A DNA stretch of 20,274 nucleotides from JAAYUD01 sp036846645 (GCA_036846645.1 DAIUBN010000030.1:1-20274), one strand, 5' to 3'. Shown: positions 1 through 8,560, counted from the first letter of the stretch. Numbers and translations are program-made. The notes: a model not told the origin generated them from the letters alone.

Positions 1-3
1 ACG

Positions 4-32
4 AAAAGAGGGATACTTTATCAGTATCCCTC
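4..32 (-). terminator. Rho-independent terminator after tRNA-Lys
   Basis: A perfect 10-bp inverted repeat (GAGGGATACT at 8-17, AGTATCCCTC at 23-32) encloses a 5-base loop. Read on the minus strand it is followed by TTTT. It lies 15 bases past the 3' end of the tRNA and very likely ends that transcript, together with any read-through from the membrane-protein gene upstream. Confidence 0.85.
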
Positions 33-47
33 TAAATCCGTCTTTTG

Positions 48-120
48 TGATCCGCTTGGGGCTCGAACCCAAGACCCCAACATTAAAAGTGTTGTGCTCT
101 ACCTGCTGAGCTAGCGGATC
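48..120 (-). tRNA. tRNA-Lys (anticodon UUU)
   Basis: On the minus strand the 73 bases fold as a complete cloverleaf. The 7-bp acceptor stem is GATCCGC/GCGGATC with discriminator A; the D arm is GCTC/GAGC; the anticodon stem is CAACA/TGTTG around loop CTTTTAA, giving anticodon TTT for lysine. The T arm is TTGGG-TTCGAGC-CCCAA. The 3' CCA is not encoded and must be added after transcription. It has its own promoter at 139-170 and a terminator at 4-32, so it appears to be a single-gene tRNA unit. Confidence 0.97.
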
Positions 121-138
121 ATCGCTGAATTGCGAGTG

Positions 139-170
139 CAAAGATAAGTCCTTTTTGCGAACTGACCAAA
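139..170 (-). promoter_or_regulatory. Bacteroidetes-type promoter for tRNA-Lys
   Basis: On the minus strand a TTTG box (167-170) is followed after 20 bases by TATCTTTG (139-146), an exact match to the Bacteroidetes -33/-7 pattern. The -7 box ends 18 bases before the 5' end of the tRNA, so the primary transcript would carry only a short 5' leader. Confidence 0.75.
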
Positions 171-195
171 TGTATTTTGAGAAATGTTTTGATTT

Positions 196-1302
196 TTATT
201 TCTTGTCTGGTATATCTGGCTTTAAATCAGTTTGTTTGAGAATATATCTTTTATAGTAGGATAGCATGATGGTGGTCATCGGCAGTGCGATAATCATACC
301 AAGGATGCCCATGAGTGATCCCCAAATGGAGAGTGAAAGCAATATAACGGCAGGGTTGAGGCCTGTTATCTTACCCATTATCTTGGGCACGATGATACCA
401 TCTTCTATGATTTGTACTACGACGAATACTGCAAAGGCGGATGCGAGGATAATCCAGAAGTTCTGACCGGTATCTGCCGCTTTCAGGATGGAGAGCAATA
501 CGGCAGGAATGAGTCCAAGTGCATGGAGATAGGGCACCATATTGAGGGCACCTATGAAAAGTCCGAGCCCGATGGCTAGCGGAAAGTCGATGATACTGAA
601 GCCTATACTGAATAAAATACCGACGCAAAGGGCTACCATGGCTTGACCACGAAAATACTGGTTCATGCCGACCTTTACATCTGATACAATGCCGGTGATG
701 ATACCACGATATTTGATGGGGAGCAGTTTTTCCCAACCATCGGACATCATCTCGTAATCTTTAAGAATAAAGATGAGATAGAGGAGAATGATAACCGAGG
801 CGACAATACTGAATATATAGCTGATAGAATCACTCAACAGTTGCCATAGCTTTGGAATTCCTTCCTTAACTAAATTGGTGAGTGTATCGCTCCGTAGAAA
901 CTTCTGTACAGTGGCCATATCAAGATTCGACTGGATGAATTGCGAAATAAGACGTGGTACGGATCCTTTGGTCATAAATCCTTTCTGAATGTAGTATTCC
1001 ATGAGCTTGTCGAATTTGCTTACTTCTTCTATCATTGGTGGAACAATAAGATAGATGATGCCGGAAATGACGACAACAACGAGTATGAGAGTACAAAAGA
1101 TAGACAGCATCCGATTTTTGAAATGCAACTTATACTGGAAGAAGGTGACGATGGGATATATCATATAGGCTATGAGCCATGCAATAAAGAAGGGGAGTAG
1201 CACTCCGCTCAGTCTATTGATTAATAAAAATAGAATGACTACACCTGCAATGGCTATCGAGCCTCTGATAAAGCTGTCGAAAGTGATAAGTTTACGTTCC
1301 AT
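196..1302 (-). CDS. AI-2E family (PerM/YdiK-type) membrane protein
   Basis: A 368-residue polytopic inner-membrane protein. Hydrophobic segments lie near residues 15-45 (a pair), 65-90, 150-180, 215-305 and 320-350, with a soluble stretch near 95-150. The PerM/AI-2E order is visible: a long amphipathic region, a GxxxxDxxxGMNQYFRGQ-like element near 205-220, and a late segment with GLxxGxLNMVPYL and IxxPKIMGxxTGLNP. Members have been described as autoinducer-2 exporters, Na+/H+ antiporters or of unknown substrate; nothing here tells which, so only the family is called. Length is typical. Its ATG is 42 bases downstream of the tdk stop on the same strand, so the two are probably co-transcribed. 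No Shine-Dalgarno sequence is evident. No separate terminator is seen before the tRNA. Confidence 0.9.
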   Translation of the reverse strand: MERKLITFDSFIRGSIAIAGVVILFLLINRLSGVLLPFFIAWLIAYMIYPIVTFFQYKLHFKNRMLSIFCTLILVVVVISGIIYLIVPPMIEEVSKFDKLMEYYIQKGFMTKGSVPRLISQFIQSNLDMATVQKFLRSDTLTNLVKEGIPKLWQLLSDSISYIFSIVASVIILLYLIFILKDYEMMSDGWEKLLPIKYRGIITGIVSDVKVGMNQYFRGQAMVALCVGILFSIGFSIIDFPLAIGLGLFIGALNMVPYLHALGLIPAVLLSILKAADTGQNFWIILASAFAVFVVVQIIEDGIIVPKIMGKITGLNPAVILLSLSIWGSLMGILGMIIALPMTTIMLSYYKRYILKQTDLKPDIPDKK

Positions 1303-1344
1303 GATGTACGGATTTTAAATTATGACTTTATAATATAGGTATTA

Positions 1345-1965
1345 CTACCCATTCTCTTTTTTCTTTTTGTCTTCTTCGAGTGCTTCCAAATAGCATGTGC
1401 GACAAAGCGGCTCGTACTCGGATGTCTCGCCAAGCAATACACGCTTCTCGTCAGCAACGGTGCGATGTGAGAAGGCTGCCAAGTCGCCACAACGTACGCA
1501 GACGGCATGAACTTTGGTCACTTCGTCGGCTACAGCACAGAGGTCGGGCATCGGTCCGAAAGGTATGCCTTTGTAGTCCATGTCCAGTCCGGCAATAATT
1601 ACTCTGACACCGTTGTTGGCAAGTTGTATACACACCTCGGCAAGTCCTTTGTCGAGAAATTGCGCCTCGTCAATACCGATGACATCTGTCTCGGAAGAGC
1701 AGAGCAGAATACTGGCAGAAGAATCGACTACGGTGCAAGAGATAGAATGACTATCGTGCGACACCACATCCGATTCGGAATAGCGCACATCAATAGAAGG
1801 TTTGAAGATTTCTATGCGCTGTTTGGCAAACTTTGCTCTTTTGAGACGGCGTAACAATTCTTCTGTCTTACCAGAGAACATAGAACCGCAAATGACCTCT
1901 ATACGACCGTGACGGCGTGATGTTGCTTTGTTGTTATTTATGTTATTATCGTTGAATAAATCCAT
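1345..1965 (-). CDS. tdk: Thymidine kinase
   Basis: A type II (TK1-like) thymidine kinase of 206 residues, phosphorylating thymidine to dTMP in the cytoplasmic salvage pathway. Visible motifs: P-loop GSMFSGKT (27-34), the Walker B/lasso element DEAQF (99-103, Glu100 the expected catalytic base), the GLDMDYKGIPFGPMP segment (126-140), and a structural zinc site from Cys156/Cys159 and Cys188/Cys191. Residues 1-18 are a polar Asn-rich extension before the conserved core; ATG at 1965 is the only suitable start. The C-terminus is lysine-rich. The gene ends in TAG followed at once by TAA. It leads a probable two-gene minus-strand unit with the AI-2E-family gene and is divergent from rsmI. Confidence 0.96.
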   Translation of the reverse strand: MDLFNDNNINNNKATSRRHGRIEVICGSMFSGKTEELLRRLKRAKFAKQRIEIFKPSIDVRYSESDVVSHDSHSISCTVVDSSASILLCSSETDVIGIDEAQFLDKGLAEVCIQLANNGVRVIIAGLDMDYKGIPFGPMPDLCAVADEVTKVHAVCVRCGDLAAFSHRTVADEKRVLLGETSEYEPLCRTCYLEALEEDKKKKENG

Positions 1966-1984
1966 TTTTAAATATATTTGACTA

Positions 1985-1992
1985 CAAAAATA
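1985..1992 (-). promoter_or_regulatory. Possible -7 box upstream of tdk
   Basis: TATTTTTG on the minus strand fits TAnnTTTG and lies 20 bases before the tdk ATG. No convincing TTTG box is found 19-21 bases further upstream, so this is a weak call. Confidence 0.35.
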
Positions 1993-2036
1993 ATACTTTT
2001 GGTTGCTATTAGGATGATATTTTAATTATTTATTTC

Positions 2037-2044
2037 TACATTTG
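2037..2044 (+). promoter_or_regulatory. Possible -7 box upstream of rsmI
   Basis: TACATTTG fits TAnnTTTG and lies 52 bases before the rsmI ATG in the tdk/rsmI divergent spacer. A second match, TATATTTG, lies at 1973-1980. Neither has a clear -33 TTTG at the expected distance, although AT-rich sequence precedes both. Confidence 0.45.
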
Positions 2045-2095
2045 CGTAATTAACGCCTGATTTGAAAGAAATATAGAGGCGCAAAAAAAGAAAGA

Positions 2096-2773
2096 ATGGG
2101 AATATTGTATGTGGTGCCTACTCCGGTAGGGAATATGGAGGATATGACTTTTCGCGCTATCAGGGTGCTGAAGGAAGCAGACTTTATATTGGCCGAAGAT
2201 ACTCGTACGTCGGGCATCTTATTGCAACATTATGAAATAAAGAACACGCTTATCTCTCATCATAAGTTCAACGAACATCAGACGGTGGAGAAGGTGGTAG
2301 AACGAATAAAAGGAGGACAGACGGCGGCATTGATATCGGATGCGGGAACACCTGCCATATCAGACCCCGGTTTCCTATTGGTAAGAGAGTGTGTGAGAAA
2401 TGAGATAGAGGTGCAGTGTCTGCCTGGGGCTACGGCTTTTGTACCGGCATTGGTGGCATCAGGTATGCCCAACGACCGATTCTGTTTCGAGGGCTTCCTG
2501 CCTCAGAAGAAGGGACGACAGACGCGTCTTCTGAGTTTGCAGACAGAGCATCGCTCTATGATATTCTACGAATCGCCCTATAGGGTGTTGAAGACATTGA
2601 CACAGTTTGTGGAGTTCTTCGGAGCCGAACGTCATGTGTCTGTTTCGAGAGAGATATCGAAAGTGCACGAAGAAACTGTTCGTGGTACATTGCAGGAGGT
2701 GGTAGCCCACTTCACAGAGCACGAGCCACGTGGCGAGTTTGTTATTATTCTTGAAGGATGTGATGAAAAATGA
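2096..2773 (+). CDS. rsmI: 16S rRNA (cytidine(1402)-2'-O)-methyltransferase RsmI
   Basis: A 225-residue SAM-dependent methyltransferase of the tetrapyrrole-methylase fold that modifies the 2'-O of C1402 in the decoding centre of 16S rRNA. Family motifs in order: LYVVPTPVGNMEDMTFRA near the N-terminus, AEDTRTS (about 34-40), SDAGTPAISDPGF (about 81-93), LPGATAFVPALVASG (about 110-124) and GFLPQKKGRQ (about 132-141). It lacks the longer C-terminal extension of some homologues, as is usual for short Bacteroidetes versions. A purine-rich tract precedes the ATG. The next gene begins within or just after its stop codon, so the two form an operon. Confidence 0.96.
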   Translation: MGILYVVPTPVGNMEDMTFRAIRVLKEADFILAEDTRTSGILLQHYEIKNTLISHHKFNEHQTVEKVVERIKGGQTAALISDAGTPAISDPGFLLVRECVRNEIEVQCLPGATAFVPALVASGMPNDRFCFEGFLPQKKGRQTRLLSLQTEHRSMIFYESPYRVLKTLTQFVEFFGAERHVSVSREISKVHEETVRGTLQEVVAHFTEHEPRGEFVIILEGCDEK

Positions 2774-2802
2774 AATATAAACTTAATTTGAAAGGAATGA
2801 AT

Positions 2803-3672
2803 ATGAAAAAGTTAACTTTTCTATTAGTAACGATGGCACTCATGCTGCTGTCTGGCTGTAATAGCAAGACACAGAAACAGCAGTCCAACACGCTTCAGAC
2901 AGAAAACGATTCTTTAAGATCAGAATTATCTAAGAAGAATGCTGATTTAGATGATATGATGGGTACATTTAATGATATCCAAGAAGGTTTTCGTCAGATC
3001 AACGCAGCTCAAGAGCGTGTAGACCTTACTCGCGGCTCTATTTCTGAAAACTCCAAGTCGGCCAAACAGCAGATTGCTAATGATATAGCTTATATCACCA
3101 AGACAATGGATGCCAACAAACGCAAGATTGCCGAACTGAAAAATAAGCTGAAAAGCAGTAAGAATCATTCTGTTCAGTTAGAGAAGGCTATCGAGGCTAT
3201 GCAGGCTGAACTGGCTGAGAAGGCTAAACAAATTGAAAGTTTGCAAGCCGAACTCGCTGCTAAGAATATCCGTATTAAGGAACTCGACAATGCTGTGACT
3301 GGTTTGAAGTCAGAAAAAGAGACTCTGATTACAGAGAATCAGGCCAAAGCCAATACTGTAGCTCAGCAAGACAAGACCATCAATACAGCTTGGTACGTAT
3401 TCGGTACAAAGTCTGAATTGAAGGCACAGAAGATTCTTGTAAAGGGTGAAGTTCTGAAAGGTTCGGGTTACGACAAGAGTTATTTCACACAGATTGATGT
3501 CCGTACAACAAAAGAAATCAACCTCTATTCTAAGAGAGCTTCATTGTTGACGAATCATCCGGCTGGCAGCTATTCGCTCGAAAAAGATGAAAAGGGACAG
3601 ATGGTTTTGAAAATCACCAATCCTCAGGAATTCTGGAGCGTATCTCGCTATTTGGTTATCCAAGTTAGATAA
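2803..3672 (+). CDS. Coiled-coil lipoprotein, Cbp1-like collagen-binding adhesin family
   Basis: A 289-residue predicted lipoprotein. The start chosen is ATG 2803, six bases after an AAGGA sequence and giving a compact signal peptide with lipobox LLSGC (Cys19). An ATG at 2770 overlaps the rsmI stop but would add 11 residues ahead of the signal peptide; ATG 2797 sits right on the AAGGA. Residues about 30-200 form a long coiled coil rich in Lys, Glu, Gln and Ala. The C-terminal 95 residues form a globular domain (AWYVFGTKSEL, LLTNHPAGSY, EFWSVSRYLVIQV) that I recall from Bacteroides lipoproteins annotated as the Cbp1 collagen-binding glycoprotein family. Asp36-Ser37-Leu38 fits the Bacteroides O-glycosylation motif D(S/T)(A/I/L/M/T/V). 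Collagen binding is inferred from family recall only. It is the last gene before a strong terminator. Confidence 0.75.
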   Translation: MKKLTFLLVTMALMLLSGCNSKTQKQQSNTLQTENDSLRSELSKKNADLDDMMGTFNDIQEGFRQINAAQERVDLTRGSISENSKSAKQQIANDIAYITKTMDANKRKIAELKNKLKSSKNHSVQLEKAIEAMQAELAEKAKQIESLQAELAAKNIRIKELDNAVTGLKSEKETLITENQAKANTVAQQDKTINTAWYVFGTKSELKAQKILVKGEVLKGSGYDKSYFTQIDVRTTKEINLYSKRASLLTNHPAGSYSLEKDEKGQMVLKITNPQEFWSVSRYLVIQVR

Positions 3673-3682
3673 TACGATATAA

Positions 3683-3705
3683 TTCTTTGAGATTTTGTCA
3701 AAGAA
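3683..3705 (+). repeat. 8-bp inverted repeat after the lipoprotein stop codon
   Basis: TTCTTTGA (3683-3690) and TCAAAGAA (3698-3705) pair perfectly around a 7-base loop. No T-run follows. It could stabilise the mRNA 3' end upstream of the main terminator, or be chance. Confidence 0.45.
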
Positions 3706-3719
3706 ATATATTATAAATT

Positions 3720-3785
3720 GAGGCGGCCGTGTGAGTTTTTTCCTACAATCGTGTCGGGAGATACCTCTTACGGTTGCCTCTTTTT
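3720..3785 (+). terminator. Rho-independent terminator with a 16-bp stem
   Basis: The arms 3720-3735 and 3765-3780 pair over 16 positions with one T-T mismatch and three G-T wobbles, followed by TTTTT. The enclosed loop of 29 bases is unusually long and may contain further structure. It ends the rsmI-lipoprotein transcript. Its T-run finishes only 27 bases before the ATG of the S41 protease gene. Confidence 0.8.
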
Positions 3786-3812
3786 CTTTCGGTCTATTAT
3801 TATCAATGAATC

Positions 3813-5243
3813 ATGAAATATTGGAATTGTACTGTTACCTTATTTCTGGTCGTTTTATCGGTGTCGGCTTGCAAAAGTAACGACGAACCGGTGGTAGAGA
3901 AAAGCGACTACGAGAAGTGTAATGCCTGGATATTGAAGGCAATGCGCTCCGATTATCTTTGGAAAAGTAGTATTCCGGAAGATAGCAAACTGAATGCTAC
4001 TGTTACGCCAGAGACATTTTTCTATACGCTATTGTCCGATAAGGATGGCAAGCATACATCGAGCAGAGACTATTATTATTCTTATATAGAAAATAATAAG
4101 GACTATGTGGCGAGCAAATCCATTAACGATGATACCAACTCGTATGGCATAAGTTTCGTGAGATATACTTTGCTCAAAAACAATGTGGCTACAGGATATG
4201 AATACGATAGGGTGATGTATGTGCTGCCGGGTAGTGTGGCAGCATCGGCAGGTCTGAAGCGAGGTGATTTCATCACTAAAATTGATGGTAGCGACATCAA
4301 TATGTCGAGTGCCGATTACAAGAAAATAGTAAGTGGTGCAGCCCGTTCTCTTACCATTTATCATAGTATGAGCGACAAAACAGCTACCACTATATCTCTG
4401 CCGGCATCGGGAGCTGTTAACAATGACCCGATATTCTTGTCGAAGGTATTTGAGGTAAATGGAAAGAAGGTGGGATATCTGGTCTACAATGAGTTTGCAA
4501 TGGGACCTCATAACAGTACTACCGATCATACTTACGATACAGAACTGATAGCGTTGTTCAATAGCACTTTCAAAGGTGTCGATGAGTTTGTACTCGATTT
4601 GAGATACAATCCAGGTGGATACCTTACTTGTGCACGCCTGCTGGCTCGTCTGTTGGTTCCTAAAGCATCTATCTCGAGCCTTTTTGCGCGATTAAAAGAT
4701 GCTGATGGTAAGACTACTGATTATAAATTCAGCGATGTAGATGGCAACAGCACTTACAATCTTAACGGCTTCACACCGCTCAAGCTGTCACGATTGTTTG
4801 TCATTGCAACGGGTTCTACAGCTTCGGCTTCGGAAGCGACCATGAACGGACTTGCACCATATATGAATGTTGTCCGTATTGGATTGACTACCGAAGGGAA
4901 AAATGTGGGTTCTGTGAATTATAAGGACAATAACTATGCATGGGATTTTCAACCTATCACCTTTAGTGTGACTAGTGCAGCCGGCAATGATTATAGTAGC
5001 GGACTAGCCCCCAATTATCAATACAACGAACTGAATACCACCGATAATCCTTCATTCCTCAATCTGGGGGATGCTGATGAATATCTGCTATCGAAGGCAT
5101 TGAGTCTGATTAAGGATGGTGTGCTAAGTTCTAAAATGAATATTCAGAATAACGAAACAAACATTAATTCCTCGTACCGGCTACTCCCGATAGAGATGGT
5201 TGGACCGAGCAAATTAAAAGGATTAATAAAGACAACAGATTAA
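3813..5243 (+). CDS. S41 family (C-terminal processing-type) protease lipoprotein with PDZ domain
   Basis: A 476-residue serine protease of the CtpA/Tsp family, predicted to be a lipoprotein of the envelope. The signal peptide ends in lipobox VSAC (Cys20), followed by acidic residues (KSNDE). An N-terminal helical domain precedes a PDZ domain at about 110-195 (VLPGSVAASAGLKRGDFITKIDG), then the S41 core (LDLRYNPGGYL). In GSTASASE (334-341) Ser338 aligns with the nucleophile of E. coli Tsp, and Lys363 in TEGKNVG is 25 residues later, the same spacing as Ser430/Lys455 in Tsp, so the Ser-Lys dyad looks intact. The substrate is unknown. It sits three bases before hflX and is the first gene of a plus-strand run. 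No TAnnTTTG box is visible between the preceding terminator and its ATG. Confidence 0.9.
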   Translation: MKYWNCTVTLFLVVLSVSACKSNDEPVVEKSDYEKCNAWILKAMRSDYLWKSSIPEDSKLNATVTPETFFYTLLSDKDGKHTSSRDYYYSYIENNKDYVASKSINDDTNSYGISFVRYTLLKNNVATGYEYDRVMYVLPGSVAASAGLKRGDFITKIDGSDINMSSADYKKIVSGAARSLTIYHSMSDKTATTISLPASGAVNNDPIFLSKVFEVNGKKVGYLVYNEFAMGPHNSTTDHTYDTELIALFNSTFKGVDEFVLDLRYNPGGYLTCARLLARLLVPKASISSLFARLKDADGKTTDYKFSDVDGNSTYNLNGFTPLKLSRLFVIATGSTASASEATMNGLAPYMNVVRIGLTTEGKNVGSVNYKDNNYAWDFQPITFSVTSAAGNDYSSGLAPNYQYNELNTTDNPSFLNLGDADEYLLSKALSLIKDGVLSSKMNIQNNETNINSSYRLLPIEMVGPSKLKGLIKTTD

Positions 5244-5246
5244 TAT

Positions 5247-6509
5247 ATGAAAGAATTTGTAATTTCAGAAGTTCAGGCAGAAACTGCAGTTCTTGTCGGA
5301 CTCATCACGCAACAGCAAGACGAGCGCAAGACGAAAGAATATCTCGATGAACTGGAATTTCTGGCACAAACGGCAGGTGTTGAAGTGGTGAAGCGCTTCA
5401 CTCAGAAGGTGGAGAACCCTAGTTCTACATCTTATGTGGGCAAGGGCAAGCTGACCGAAATAGCCGAGTATATCACGACCAACGAAATTGGTATGGTGAT
5501 ATTCGATGATGAACTGACGGCACAACAGATTAGAAATATAGAGAAAGAAGTTCAGGTGAAAGTACTCGATCGAACTTCGCTTATACTCGATATCTTTGCC
5601 ATGAGGGCACAAACGGCTAATGCCAAAACTCAGGTAGAACTGGCACAATATAAATATTTATTGCCCCGACTCACTCGTTTGTGGACTCACCTTGAACGTC
5701 AGGGTGGTGGCTCTGGTAGCGGAAAAGGTGGTAGCGTAGGTTTGAGAGGACCTGGTGAGACGCAGCTCGAAATGGACCGTCGTATCATTCTTAAACGTGT
5801 GTCTCTGCTCAAAGAACAACTCAAACAGATTGACAGGCAGAAAGCCACACAGAGAAAGAATCGTGGTCGCCTGATACGTGTTGCACTGGTGGGTTATACA
5901 AATGTAGGCAAATCTACATTGATGAATCTGCTTTCCAAAAGTGAGGTGTTTGCCGAGAACAAGCTTTTTGCTACTCTCGATACAACAGTGCGTAAGGTAA
6001 TTATCGACAATCTTCCTTTCTTACTTTCTGATACCGTAGGATTTATTCGTAAGTTGCCTACCGATTTGATAGAATCTTTTAAATCGACACTCGATGAGGT
6101 CCGCGAGGCCGATTTGCTGATACACGTAGTTGATATCTCTCACCCCGATTTCGAGGAACAGATAGATATCGTGAATCAGACATTGGCAGATATCGGTGCC
6201 GCTGCCAAGCCCTCTATTCTCCTCTTCAATAAAATTGATGCCTATACCTATATAGAAAAGGCTGCGGACGATTTGACACCGAGAGTGAAAGAAAATATGA
6301 CGCTCGACGAACTGAAAGAAACGTGGATGGCCAAGTTGCAGGACAATTGTCTGTTTATATCGGCAAAGGAAAAAGAGAATATAGACAATCTGAAATCTAT
6401 CTTATACGATAGAATTAAAGAACTTCATGTGCAGAAGTATCCGTACAATGACTTCTTGTTCCAGAAATATGAGGAGCAGGAAGACGCTGAGGAAACCGAC
6501 GAAGTATAA
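5247..6509 (+). CDS. hflX: Ribosome-associated GTPase HflX
   Basis: A 420-residue GTPase of the Obg-HflX superfamily, known to bind 50S subunits and split stalled or hibernating ribosomes under stress. The N-terminal HflX domain (about 1-150) is followed by a Gly-rich linker near 152-170 leading into LRGPGETQLEMDRR, the family signature. The G domain shows G1 GYTNVGKST (216-224), G3 DTVGF (262-266) and G4 NKID (328-331); the FISAKEKENIDNL segment is the G5 region. The length is normal. The last 15 residues are strongly acidic. It starts three bases after the S41 protease stop and ends 23 bases before the DUF4954 gene, so all three are likely co-transcribed. Confidence 0.96.
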   Translation: MKEFVISEVQAETAVLVGLITQQQDERKTKEYLDELEFLAQTAGVEVVKRFTQKVENPSSTSYVGKGKLTEIAEYITTNEIGMVIFDDELTAQQIRNIEKEVQVKVLDRTSLILDIFAMRAQTANAKTQVELAQYKYLLPRLTRLWTHLERQGGGSGSGKGGSVGLRGPGETQLEMDRRIILKRVSLLKEQLKQIDRQKATQRKNRGRLIRVALVGYTNVGKSTLMNLLSKSEVFAENKLFATLDTTVRKVIIDNLPFLLSDTVGFIRKLPTDLIESFKSTLDEVREADLLIHVVDISHPDFEEQIDIVNQTLADIGAAAKPSILLFNKIDAYTYIEKAADDLTPRVKENMTLDELKETWMAKLQDNCLFISAKEKENIDNLKSILYDRIKELHVQKYPYNDFLFQKYEEQEDAEETDEV

Positions 6510-6532
6510 TATTATTGATTTAACCTATTATT

Positions 6533-8527
6533 ATGAATACAAAGTATCGTAGGCTGAGCGAAGAAGAAAGACTTCGTTTGCAGCAAAACTCGTGTGAGGC
6601 AGAAGACTGGAACGAAGTATATGTGGCAGAGAACTTTAAAGCAGACTTCGTGAGTCATGTCATGTTCTCTGGAACAAATTATTTGGGTGTAATGGACGGA
6701 TGGTTTACGCTGCCGGGAGGTATTCGCAAACATAGTCAGCTGAAATATGCCACACTTCATAATGTCACTGTAGGAGATGATTGCTGCATAGAGAATGTGC
6801 ACAATTATATTGCCAATTATATCATCGGCGACCATACGCTTATCGAGAATATCGGAGTGATGTACGTTGATCGCCTTTCTACATTCGGTAATGATGTGGC
6901 AGCATCTGTACTCAACGAGACCGGTGGACGCGAAGTCTATATCAATGATAAACTCTCTGCTCATCAAGCTTATATTATGGCACTCTATCGTCATCGTCCA
7001 AAATTGATACAACGGATGAAGGAGATTACAGATTTCTATTCTAACAAGCATGCTTCTTCTGTTGGTTCGGTGGGCAATAATGTGCGCATCAAGAATGTCA
7101 ATACCATCAAGAATGTACGTATTGGCGACTGTTGCTCTATAAATGGTGCTTCGCGACTCGAAAATGGTAGCATCAATAGCAACGAGGCTGCTCCGGTATT
7201 GATAGGAGCTAATGTCATTTGCGAAGATTTCATTATTTCATCGGGCTCCAGTGTCACAGATGGCGCTACATTGAGCCGTTGTTTCATCGGACAAGCTTGT
7301 CTGTTGGGACATAACTATTCGGCCAGCGACTCGCTGTTCTTCAGCAACTGTCAGGGAGAGAATGGTGAAGCTTGTGCTATCTTTGCCGGTCCATATACCG
7401 TGACGCATCATAAGTCTACCTTACTCATCGCAGGTATGTTCTCTTTCATGAATGCCGGCTCGGGCTCTAATCAAAGCAACCACATGTATAAGTTGGGCCC
7501 TATTCATCAAGGCACGCTCGAAAGGGGAGCCAAGACCACTTCCGACTCATATATCTTGTGGCCTGCCAGGGTAGGCGCTTTTTCTCTTGTCATGGGGCGT
7601 CATGTCAATCATGCCGACACTTCCGATCTTCCGTTCTCTTATCTGATAGAGCAGGGCAACACCACTTATCTGGTGCCTGGCGTCAATCTGAGAAGCGTTG
7701 GAACCATACGTGATGCACAGAAATGGCCCAAACGTGATAAACGCACCGACCCCAACAGATTGGATTTCATCAATTACAATTTGTTGAGTCCGTATACTAT
7801 CCAGAAGATGATAAAGGGTCGGCAGATATTGAAAGAATTGATTAGGGTATCGGGCGAAACGTCTGAAATCTATTCTTATCAGAGTGCCAAAATCAAAAGC
7901 TCATCGTTATTCAATGGTATTAAATTCTACGAGACGGCGATACGTAAGTTTATGGGCAACTCCATCATCAAGCGTCTGGAAGGTATCAACTTTTCTGACA
8001 ACGACCAGATTCGTAAGCGGCTCAAACCCGATGCAAGTATCGGAGAAGGCGAATGGGTAGATATTGCCGGACTTATCACGCCGAAGAGTGAGATTGTGAA
8101 ACTGATGGACGGTATAGAAAGTGGCGAAATCAACCGATTGAAATATATCAATGCTCATTTTGCCGAGATGAACGACAACTATTATTCTTATGAGTGGACA
8201 TGGGCTTACTCTAAAATAAAGGAGATATATGGCTATGATCCGGAGACGATAACAGCCTCTCAGATTATCGAAATCGTGAAAGGTTGGCAGGAAGCGGTGA
8301 TAGGTCTCGACCATCAAGTGTATGAAGATGCTCGCAAAGAATTCTCCATGCAGTCGATGACCGGTTTCGGTGTAGATGGTACTCGCGATACGAAGAAAGA
8401 AGACTTTGAGTCGGTTCGTGGTGATTTCGAAAATAATACGTTTGTCAATGCCATATTGAAGCATATAGATAAGAAACAGGCATTGGGAGACGAACTGATC
8501 AACCGCATCGGACAAATCAATTCTTAA
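6533..8527 (+). CDS. DUF4954 family protein (left-handed beta-helix-like)
   Basis: A 664-residue protein with no signal peptide or membrane segment, hence probably cytoplasmic. It matches the DUF4954 family as I recall it from Bacteroidetes, including KLSAHQAYIMALYRHRP, SNCQGENGEACAIFAGP, GMFSFMNAGSGSNQSNHMYK and VPGVNLRSVGTIRDAQKWPK. Stretches at about 68-130 and 176-300 have the I-G-x-x-x-x-I periodicity of hexapeptide-repeat beta-helices (IGDHTLIEN, IGDCCSING, IGANVICED), which are often acyl- or nucleotidyl-transferases or binding scaffolds. The remainder (about 405-664) is mainly helical. Its biochemical role is unknown. It lies between hflX and the TonB-dependent receptor with short gaps. 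Confidence 0.85.
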   Translation: MNTKYRRLSEEERLRLQQNSCEAEDWNEVYVAENFKADFVSHVMFSGTNYLGVMDGWFTLPGGIRKHSQLKYATLHNVTVGDDCCIENVHNYIANYIIGDHTLIENIGVMYVDRLSTFGNDVAASVLNETGGREVYINDKLSAHQAYIMALYRHRPKLIQRMKEITDFYSNKHASSVGSVGNNVRIKNVNTIKNVRIGDCCSINGASRLENGSINSNEAAPVLIGANVICEDFIISSGSSVTDGATLSRCFIGQACLLGHNYSASDSLFFSNCQGENGEACAIFAGPYTVTHHKSTLLIAGMFSFMNAGSGSNQSNHMYKLGPIHQGTLERGAKTTSDSYILWPARVGAFSLVMGRHVNHADTSDLPFSYLIEQGNTTYLVPGVNLRSVGTIRDAQKWPKRDKRTDPNRLDFINYNLLSPYTIQKMIKGRQILKELIRVSGETSEIYSYQSAKIKSSSLFNGIKFYETAIRKFMGNSIIKRLEGINFSDNDQIRKRLKPDASIGEGEWVDIAGLITPKSEIVKLMDGIESGEINRLKYINAHFAEMNDNYYSYEWTWAYSKIKEIYGYDPETITASQIIEIVKGWQEAVIGLDHQVYEDARKEFSMQSMTGFGVDGTRDTKKEDFESVRGDFENNTFVNAILKHIDKKQALGDELINRIGQINS

Positions 8528-8560
8528 CTATATATTTATCACAAGCTACTGTATCACAAC

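Noticed and set aside
2770..2802. Start of the coiled-coil lipoprotein at ATG 2770 overlapping the rsmI stop
   Set aside because: It would put 11 extra residues before the signal peptide; ATG 2803 has a well-spaced AAGGA and a standard lipoprotein signal.
6512..7051. A 179-codon minus-strand frame over the start of the DUF4954 gene
   Set aside because: Antisense shadow of a conserved gene with no domain features or promoter.
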